The translations under genes and the position numbers were made by a program. Below the pieces are notes generated by a model, which ran no database searches, was not told where the DNA came from, and saw only the letters and a list, made by a program, of their open reading frames with translations. A stretch of 5,920 nucleotides of DNA from Verrucomicrobiales bacterium. Its GTDB lineage: Bacteria > Verrucomicrobiota > Verrucomicrobiia > Limisphaerales > UBA1100. Shown here piece by piece: positions 1 through 4,722 of this stretch. How positions within the stretch are numbered: the stretch's first letter is position 1; every line of letters starts with the position of its first letter. The stretch lies in contig WTHG01000433.1 of the NCBI GenBank assembly GCA_011523245.1, positions 1 to 5,920 of the forward strand, written 5' to 3'.

Positions 1-390
1 ACCCGGTGCAGGCGCCGCGCCGCCGCTGAAATTGCCTCCACCCCCGCCGCCTTCGCCGCGAGAATCGAGAAATTGGAAATTCTCAAGAGTTACCCCCATC
101 TTGCTACGCTTTTGACCGGTCTGTTTGTCTTCCCACTGGTCCAGCTTCAGCCGGCCTTCCACCATAATCGGGCGGCCCTTCTTAAGGTATTGACCGATCG
201 TCTCGGCCTGACGCCCGAAGGCATCCACATCCACAAAAGTGGTTTCTTCCTGTTGCTGGCCATCCTGGTTCCGCCAGTGACGGTTGATGGCCATACCGAG
301 TTTTGCGATGGCCGTCCCGCTGGAAGTATATCGCACTTCCGGGTCGCGGGTCAGGTTGCCCATCAGGATCACTTTATTATAGTTCGGCAT
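1..390 (-). CDS. ssb: Single-stranded DNA-binding protein (SSB), 3' end off the window
   Basis: SSB binds single-stranded DNA during replication, recombination and repair, and recruits partners through an acidic C-terminal tip. The visible 130 codons begin MPNYNKVILMGNLTRDPEVR, the classic start of the bacterial SSB OB fold. Further family hallmarks follow: AIAKLGMAINRHW near residues 27-39, TTFVDVDAFGRQAE near 50-63, YLKKGRPIMVEGRLKLDQWE near 68-87, and VTLENFQFLDSR near 100-111. A glycine-rich linker starts at about residue 112 and runs off the left edge, so the acidic tip cannot be checked. ATG at 390-388 is the natural start because the protein begins exactly where the family does. It lies 18 nt after the rpsF stop. 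No purine-rich Shine-Dalgarno precedes it; the gap is pyrimidine-rich with a C7 run. The rpsF-ssb order is a widely conserved pairing. Identity is very secure. Confidence 0.96.
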   Translation of the reverse strand, partial: MPNYNKVILMGNLTRDPEVRYTSSGTAIAKLGMAINRHWRNQDGQQQEETTFVDVDAFGRQAETIGQYLKKGRPIMVEGRLKLDQWEDKQTGQKRSKMGVTLENFQFLDSRGEGGGGGGNFSGGAAPAPG

Positions 391-408
391 GGCGAAAGGG
401 GGGGTGAG

Positions 409-708
409 TTAAGCGGATACCGGATCGGCCAAGGTGATTTGGGTGCGGAATACATCCTCGCGTTTGCGAAATGCTTCCCTAACTCCCTCCAGAGCACTGG
501 CTTCCAACTCAAAATAGAGGCTCACGTAAAATCCGCCGCTATGTTTCTTATCAGTCACACGCGCAAAGGAGCGTCGATCAAGCTTCTGCTCGTTGGTCAC
601 TTTACCGCCGGCTTCCTTAATCAGTTCGCCAATGGCCTTAATGATATCGTCCACTGTAGCACCGCTGGTGTCCGTATCGAGGATGAACAAGCCTTCGTAT
701 TGTTTCAC
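409..708 (-). CDS. rpsF: 30S ribosomal protein bS6
   Basis: bS6 is a small-subunit ribosomal protein that binds the 16S rRNA central domain together with bS18. The 99-aa product has the family's usual length and starts with MKQYEGLFILDT, matching the conserved YE..FIL first strand. A helix follows (about residues 18-34). Next come KLDRRSFARVTDKK, equivalent to the conserved region around G..RLAY.I.K, and GFYVSLYFELEASAL, the .G.Y....F......I strand-helix. The start codon is GTG at 708-706, not ATG. It overlaps the pth stop by 4 nt (GTGA), which implies translational coupling. A weak purine stretch, GAGAAAGAA, lies just upstream inside the end of pth. The next gene is ssb, as in many bacterial rpsF-ssb-rpsR operons; rpsR would be expected beyond ssb, outside the window. 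Confidence 0.95.
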   Translation of the reverse strand: MKQYEGLFILDTDTSGATVDDIIKAIGELIKEAGGKVTNEQKLDRRSFARVTDKKHSGGFYVSLYFELEASALEGVREAFRKREDVFRTQITLADPVSA

Positions 709-1319
709 GTTATTTCTTTCTCAGTTATCTCGTTTGGGAAATCCAGTTTCCCGTTAAATTCATTCATCGCTTTCGCCGTACCATGCTGCAACCAGCATTC
801 GGCCTGTTGGCGGACCCGCTGGAGCACTCGCTCCAAGTGTTCCACCTCATCCGCAGCAAACCGTCCAAGCACGTGCGCACTCATGTCACGCCCATCGGAC
901 GGACGACCAACCCCAATCCGCAACCGCGGATAATCCGCGGTGGCCAAGTGTTGTTCCACCGAACCGAGCCCGTTGTGGCCACCCGTGCCGCCTCCGGCTC
1001 GCAAACGGATTTGCCCAAAAGGCTGCTCAGTGTCGTCCACGATCACCAGCACTCGGGCGGGGGTGATTTTGTAGTAATCACTCACGGCCCCGACTGCTTC
1101 ACCGCTGAGGTTCATAAACGTCTGCGGCTGGCAGAGGTGAAGGGCTTTCCCTTTCACCGTGGCCCGGCTCATGCGGGCCTTAAATTTTTTCTCATCCGAC
1201 CACGTTCCGCCCCAAGCTGAGGCCAGTTCCTCCAAGACACGAAACCCGATGTTGTGCCGGGTGTGATCGTACTTCGTGCCCGGATTGCCTAGTCCAGCAA
1301 TGAGATGAGCCTCGGCCAT
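705..1319 (-). CDS. pth: Peptidyl-tRNA hydrolase
   Basis: Pth hydrolyses peptidyl-tRNAs that drop off the ribosome, recycling tRNA in the cytoplasm. The 204-aa product has the expected length. The active-site residues known from the E. coli enzyme are visible: Asn12 in LIAGLGNPGTKY, the catalytic His22 in HTRHNIGF, Asn70 in QPQTFMNLSGE, Asp95 in VLVIVDDTEQP, and Asn116 in GGGTGGHNGLGS. The PRLRIGVGRP motif follows near residue 131. ATG at 1319-1317 places GLGNPG at the usual distance from the N terminus. A modest GGATGAG lies a few bases upstream. The gap from rplY is 17 nt, and the stop overlaps the GTG start of rpsF. The rplY(ctc)-pth pair directly downstream of prs is also seen in Firmicutes and Deltaproteobacteria, which supports the assignment. 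Confidence 0.97.
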   Translation of the reverse strand: MAEAHLIAGLGNPGTKYDHTRHNIGFRVLEELASAWGGTWSDEKKFKARMSRATVKGKALHLCQPQTFMNLSGEAVGAVSDYYKITPARVLVIVDDTEQPFGQIRLRAGGGTGGHNGLGSVEQHLATADYPRLRIGVGRPSDGRDMSAHVLGRFAADEVEHLERVLQRVRQQAECWLQHGTAKAMNEFNGKLDFPNEITEKEIT

Positions 1320-1336
1320 GGCTCATCCGATCGCCA

Positions 1337-1981
1337 CTATTCGGCTGCCGCCTCTCCTTCGGCCTCGGAGTTATCCTCCTCGCCCTCTGTTGCCTCTTCC
1401 GCGGCCTTAGCCTTACCGGATACGCGGGGTTTGGAGATGGAAATCACAGGGTTGCTGGCGTTACCTAACAGCTCCACGCCTTCGGCTGTGGCCACATCAC
1501 CCACGTGAAGGGTTTGGCCTATGTCCAATGCGGAAATATCCACTTCAATAGACTCAGGAAGTGTACTGGGCGTTCCCTTCACTTTAATGTAACGGAGCAC
1601 ATGCTCCAAGGTACCGCCACCGGTCTTCACACCCACGGCCTCGCCCACGGGCACGGTTGGCAAAGTCACGATCACGCTTTGGTCAGGTCTCACCTCCCGG
1701 AAATCTACATGGAGCGGTTTTCGGCTTACGGGATGATGCTGAACCTCCTGGACCAAGGCCAAACGTGTGCTGCCACCCACTTTCAAATCCAACAACACGG
1801 TGTCGGAGGAAGCGCTGCTCATGACGCTCTCGAAGGTTTTCTCATCCACTTCCACCAGCGGATTGTCCTCTTCTTCCCCACCGTATACAACGCCTGGGAC
1901 GCGGCCCGCCTTACGAGAGGCCTTATTCCGGTTGCGCTTTTTGGTTTCGCGTGGCTGTACTTCTAATTCGACTGCGTTCAT
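1337..1981 (-). CDS. rplY: 50S ribosomal protein bL25, CTC/TL5 long form
   Basis: bL25 binds 5S rRNA in the large subunit. This 214-aa product is the long two-domain form (CTC in Bacillus, TL5 in Thermus), about twice the length of E. coli L25. The N-terminal 5S-binding domain (about residues 4-95) shows NKASRKAGRVPGVVYGG and VQHHPVSRKPLHVDFREV. The C-terminal beta domain (about 98-187) shows VPVGEAVGVKTGGGTLEHVL, PESIEVDISALDIGQTLHVG and a final NPVISIS strand. An acidic Ala/Glu-rich tail, from about residue 188 to the end, looks disordered; such tails are common in this form. The ATG at 1981-1979 overlaps the prs TAA by one base (TAATG), with AGGA only 2 nt upstream, so initiation is probably coupled to termination on prs. 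In Bacillus ctc is stress-induced; nothing here shows that regulation. Confidence 0.95.
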   Translation of the reverse strand: MNAVELEVQPRETKKRNRNKASRKAGRVPGVVYGGEEEDNPLVEVDEKTFESVMSSASSDTVLLDLKVGGSTRLALVQEVQHHPVSRKPLHVDFREVRPDQSVIVTLPTVPVGEAVGVKTGGGTLEHVLRYIKVKGTPSTLPESIEVDISALDIGQTLHVGDVATAEGVELLGNASNPVISISKPRVSGKAKAAEEATEGEEDNSEAEGEAAAE

Positions 1982-2928
1982 TATCCTATTCGTATCCCGT
2001 CAAACTCAAATAGCGAGGTCACCGAGGAATTCGTATGAATCCGCTTGATCGCCTCACCCAATAAACCCGCCACCGAACAGGTGGTGAGTTTCACCCCTTC
2101 GATTGGGGGGCGGGGAACAGTATCAGTCGTAATTAGTTCGTCAATGTTAGATTTGCGCAATCTTTTGATGCCCAAATCATTCAAAACTGCGTGGGAAACG
2201 ACCGCAATAATGCGTTTGGCGCCCCGGCGCCGGAGAATTTTTGCCGCGGAAACCAACGTTCCGGCCGTTTCGGTGAGGTCATCCACCAAAACAACGGTTT
2301 TATCGCGAACTTTGCCGATCACCGAGACCGTTTCGATTTCCGTGTCGCTCATGCGCCGTTTGGCCACAATCGCCAGATCAGCGTGGAGCAGCTGGGAATA
2401 GGCGTGCGCCATCTTGATGCCGCCGACATCCGGGCTCACCACAGCGATCTGTTCGCCCAAATCCATGGTTTTGAGATATTCGAACATCACCGGGGCCGCA
2501 TACAAGTGGTCCACCGGGATATCAAAGAAGCCCTGGATTTGTTGAGCATGGAGATCAACCGTCAGCACGCGGTTGGCGCCGGCACTAACCAATAGGTTGG
2601 CTACCAACTTAGCGCTGATGGGAACACGCGGCTGATCCTTACGATCCTGACGGGCGTAGCCATAGAAAGGCAACACAGCGGTGATCCGACTGGCACTGGC
2701 ACGACGAAGAGCATCAATCATGATGAAGAGTTCCATCATGTTTTGGTTCACCGGCGGGCAAGTGCTCTGTACGATGTAGGTGTCCTCCCCGCGCACATTC
2801 TCCTCAATGCGGGCGAAGGTTTCGCCGTTAGGGAAGTCACGCAGCAGGACTCTTCCTAGGGGCACATCAATAGATTTGCAAATGGCCTCAGCCAAAGCTC
2901 GGTTGGATCTGCCCGCAAAGATTTTCAC
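1981..2928 (-). CDS. prs: Ribose-phosphate pyrophosphokinase (PRPP synthase)
   Basis: This enzyme makes PRPP from ribose 5-phosphate and ATP, the precursor for purines, pyrimidines, histidine, tryptophan and NAD. At 315 aa it matches class I enzymes. Visible motifs include the ATP-binding DFPNGET at residues 31-37, FYGYARQDRK at 88-97, and the metal-binding His127 in VDLHAQQIQGFF. SPDVGG lies at 165-170, the catalytic AKRR segment at 189-192, and the PRPP-binding loop VVLVDDLTETAGTL at 212-225. The loop has Glu220 where E. coli-type enzymes have Asp (DDMIDTGGT); I believe this is a lineage variant rather than damage. The start is GTG at 2928-2926, giving the family-typical N terminus (M/V)KIFAGRSN. 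There is no Shine-Dalgarno in front of it, but an AT-rich TATATATATT lies 6 nt upstream. It is the first gene of the tight prs-rplY-pth-rpsF-ssb block. Confidence 0.97.
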   Translation of the reverse strand: MKIFAGRSNRALAEAICKSIDVPLGRVLLRDFPNGETFARIEENVRGEDTYIVQSTCPPVNQNMMELFIMIDALRRASASRITAVLPFYGYARQDRKDQPRVPISAKLVANLLVSAGANRVLTVDLHAQQIQGFFDIPVDHLYAAPVMFEYLKTMDLGEQIAVVSPDVGGIKMAHAYSQLLHADLAIVAKRRMSDTEIETVSVIGKVRDKTVVLVDDLTETAGTLVSAAKILRRRGAKRIIAVVSHAVLNDLGIKRLRKSNIDELITTDTVPRPPIEGVKLTTCSVAGLLGEAIKRIHTNSSVTSLFEFDGIRIG

Positions 2929-2934
2929 CGTCGA

Positions 2935-2940
2935 AATATA
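2935..2940 (-). promoter_or_regulatory. Possible -10 element for the prs operon
   Basis: On the minus strand the bases just before prs read CCTATATATATTTCGACG followed by the GTG start. TATATT at 2940-2935 differs from the TATAAT consensus at one position. Transcription would start about seven bases later, at or beside the GTG, giving an almost leaderless mRNA. That would agree with the lack of a Shine-Dalgarno. No convincing -35 hexamer is present 16-18 bases upstream (CCACGC at 17 nt). The AT-rich patch stands out in GC-rich surroundings, but this remains a weak prediction. Confidence 0.3.
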
Positions 2941-2959
2941 TATAGGTTCGCTTCTGCGC

Positions 2960-2989
2960 GTGGGAACGGCCCTTTCCTAGCCCTCCCAC
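2960..2989 (-). other. Hairpin in the purE-prs intergenic gap
   Basis: A 6-bp perfect outer stem pairs GTGGGA with TCCCAC (plus-strand arms 2960-2965 and 2984-2989). Inside it, GGC and GCC can add a second short stem around a purine-rich loop. No T-run follows it on the minus strand, so it is not a standard intrinsic terminator. It could be an mRNA processing or stability element for a purE-prs transcript, or chance. The two T6 runs in this gap (minus-strand reading) lie upstream of the hairpin, not after it. Confidence 0.35.
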
Positions 2990-3030
2990 ATCGCAGCCGC
3001 CAGTAAAAAATCTGTTCTACGCAAAAAATG

Positions 3031-3534
3031 TTAGACCGCAGGTAAATCCTGATTGGCCTCGCCGTCAGCCGTCTGCTTCGTGCGGAAATCTTCGTAGGCC
3101 TTTTTGTACTCAGGATATTTGTTGCCGAGAATGGCCGTGGCGAGCAAAGCCGCGTTCTTGGCGCCGGGCTTACCGACCGCCAGAGTGCCGACCGGCACGC
3201 CGCCGGGCATTTGCACCATGGACAACAGTGAATCTAGGCCTTCCGTGCTCCAGGCCTTCATCGGCACGGCCAGCACCGGCACGGATGTAATAGCTGCAGT
3301 CACGCCGGCCAAATGGGCCGCGCCGCCAGCCGCGGCAATGATGACCTCCATGCCGTTTTCGGTGGAGGCATTCACCCAACGGTGTAACAGCTCCGGGGTA
3401 CGGTGTGCTGAGATGACCTTAGCCTCATACGGAACGCCGAGGTCTTTAAGTTGCTTTGCACAGTTCTCCATCACGGACCAGTCTGAGTGACTGCCCATGA
3501 TCACGCCAACCAGGGGTTTGGTTTCCTCGCTCAT
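3031..3534 (-). CDS. purE: N5-carboxyaminoimidazole ribonucleotide mutase (PurE, class I type)
   Basis: PurE moves the carboxyl group of N5-CAIR to C4 of the imidazole to give CAIR, a middle step of de novo purine synthesis in the cytoplasm. The 167-aa product matches the family length. Motifs are GVIMGSHSDW at residues 10-19, VISAHRTPE at 40-48 (containing the catalytic His44), AAAGGAAHLAG at 67-77, and EGLDSLLSMVQMPGGVPVGT in the second half followed by a GAKNAALLA helix. The family usually reads GGAAHLPG, so Ala76 replaces Pro here. The DSL..(I/M)VQMP signature favours the class I mutase over the class II AIR carboxylase. A class I enzyme would need PurK, which is not adjacent in the window. 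The ATG at 3534-3532 fits the family N terminus; no clear Shine-Dalgarno is visible. It sits 59 nt after the lipoprotein gene and about 100 nt before prs, with no intrinsic terminator in either gap. Confidence 0.95.
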   Translation of the reverse strand: MSEETKPLVGVIMGSHSDWSVMENCAKQLKDLGVPYEAKVISAHRTPELLHRWVNASTENGMEVIIAAAGGAAHLAGVTAAITSVPVLAVPMKAWSTEGLDSLLSMVQMPGGVPVGTLAVGKPGAKNAALLATAILGNKYPEYKKAYEDFRTKQTADGEANQDLPAV

Positions 3535-3593
3535 GATTCGGGCGGGAACCTAGCGAAGGCCGCCAGAGGCTTCAACCCCCAGTCATCAACAGC

Positions 3594-4691
3594 TTATCCA
3601 CCCACCCCAATGGTCAGCGCCGGGGCCACGGTTTTGATCTGGCCAGCCTGCAGATTGAAGAGCTGCGTTAGCAGCATGAAGGTGCTCTTGCTCTCCAAAT
3701 CATCGTCCGCAATGTAAAACCACGCCCCACGATACGGCACAGCCACAAACGCATTGGACGGCCGACTGCTGGACGAGCGCACCCGGAAAAGGCCGCCGGT
3801 CACTTCGTTCCAGTCAAACGCTTCACCTTCAGCCGATTCCGTCTGAGTTACCAACCCAGCCGCTCTGTGAGAAGGTGGCACCTCGGCGTTGTGCGAAAGA
3901 TAGAACAGAATTCCCATCATCGAGCGCGTGCGCACGGCGAGGCCATCGTCCGGCCGATTCAGGAAATCGTTAGTCAACCGTAGCTGATCGCCCGCGTTCT
4001 GCACGCCAAGTAATTCCTTGAGCCGCGCTACGCGATCGGCCGCCGCCCCGGACTTGAGCTGCAGTACCAGATCGTGCCCCTCCTGCATGTGCCCCTCGGC
4101 ATCCGGCTCACAAGGCGCCGCGCCCAGTTCCAGAGCATCAGCTACTTGAAGTTCGCGCAGGATCTCCGTCATTTCTGCAAACTGTTCGAAGCGTGGTTCA
4201 CGCGTCGGCGTAGGGCCAGAAGCGTTGCTGGCGTTGTCCAATCCGTTCGCACGTTCCACACACACGCTGACCACCCGTTGCACGCTCCAGCCGCTTTGCG
4301 TCAGAATCAACACGGCCTCCAATGGCACAGGCGATAGAATTTGTTTCAAGAATTGATCTCCGCTTAAGGGAGAATACGAAATCGTTGGGGTCTCCTTATA
4401 GGTGATTCCAGCCGAGGGCGTCAGCGTGTCACCACCCCGAATGAGTTTCACACTCGCGCTCACATCGCTCTCAACCGACTGCTGCGTCGTCACGCTGGCC
4501 ACACCTAAAAAGTACGGGTTGTCACGGTATTTCAAACGTACAAGGTTCAGCAGAAACTGTTCGTCGAGACTACGCGAGATAGCGTGGTTGTATTGCGGAT
4601 GCGTTTGCTGCAGTGAAGTGGGTCCCACCGTGCGACAACCTAACGCCACGCACAACACGACCGCCAATAAAACGGTTTTAATTTGAATCAT
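3594..4691 (-). CDS. Uncharacterised predicted lipoprotein
   Basis: Function unknown. From ATG 4691-4689 the product is 365 aa and begins with a basic-hydrophobic signal (MIQIKTVLLAVVLCVALGC). It ends in a lipobox-like ALGC with Cys19 as the lipidation site; Ala at -3 is less typical than Leu. An in-frame start at 4760 would add 23 residues and bury the signal inside dsbD, so I reject it. The start is preceded by AGGGAGGG, though the spacing of 11 nt is long. Conserved-looking blocks are YNHAISRSLDEQFLLNLVRL at 34-53, YRDNPYFLGVASVTTQ at 55-70, PTISYSPLSGDQFLKQILSP at 102-121, AVRTRSMMGILFYLS at 252-266, and YRGAWFYIADDDLESKSTF at 320-338. I recall similar blocks in unnamed lipoprotein-like proteins of several Gram-negative phyla, but this needs a search. 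The mature protein has two further cysteines, Cys144 and Cys194. It lies 25 nt downstream of dsbD and is probably co-transcribed. Confidence 0.85.
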   Translation of the reverse strand: MIQIKTVLLAVVLCVALGCRTVGPTSLQQTHPQYNHAISRSLDEQFLLNLVRLKYRDNPYFLGVASVTTQQSVESDVSASVKLIRGGDTLTPSAGITYKETPTISYSPLSGDQFLKQILSPVPLEAVLILTQSGWSVQRVVSVCVERANGLDNASNASGPTPTREPRFEQFAEMTEILRELQVADALELGAAPCEPDAEGHMQEGHDLVLQLKSGAAADRVARLKELLGVQNAGDQLRLTNDFLNRPDDGLAVRTRSMMGILFYLSHNAEVPPSHRAAGLVTQTESAEGEAFDWNEVTGGLFRVRSSSSRPSNAFVAVPYRGAWFYIADDDLESKSTFMLLTQLFNLQAGQIKTVAPALTIGVGG

Positions 4692-4702
4692 AACCGGCTC
4701 GC

Positions 4703-4709
4703 CCTCCCT
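4703..4709 (-). promoter_or_regulatory. Shine-Dalgarno of the lipoprotein gene
   Basis: The minus strand reads AGGGAGG here, a good anti-16S match, 11 nt before the ATG at 4691. It is the strongest ribosome-binding site in the window and decides in favour of the 4691 start over the longer in-frame start at 4760. Part of it lies in the 3' arm of the adjacent hairpin. Confidence 0.6.
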
Positions 4710-4722
4710 GACGAAATCAGGG
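4706..4722 (-). promoter_or_regulatory. Hairpin joining dsbD stop codon and downstream ribosome-binding site
   Basis: The minus strand reads CCCTGA-TTTCG-TCAGGG, a perfect 6-bp stem with a 5-nt loop. The 5' arm contains the TGA stop codon of dsbD (4719-4717). The 3' arm supplies the first bases of the AGGGAGG Shine-Dalgarno of the lipoprotein gene. No T-run follows, so it is not an intrinsic terminator. Its position suggests that ribosomes ending dsbD translation melt the stem and expose the site, coupling the two genes. The role is inferred. Confidence 0.5.

Noticed and set aside
73..933. A long plus-strand open frame of about 286 codons across ssb, rpsF and pth
   Set aside because: It runs antisense to three genes identified by strong family motifs, its translation resembles no protein family and is rich in chance His/Phe/Ser stretches, and it has no ribosome-binding site. 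It is a shadow of the real genes.
3018..3060. An intrinsic terminator at the purE stop using CAGG-ATTTA-CCTG and the following T6 run
   Set aside because: The stem is only 4 bp and lies about 10 nt before the T-run, which does not make a plausible terminator.
3535..3593. A possible terminator between the lipoprotein gene and purE
   Set aside because: Only a short bulged stem (GAAGCC/GGCCTTC) can be drawn and no T-run follows it.
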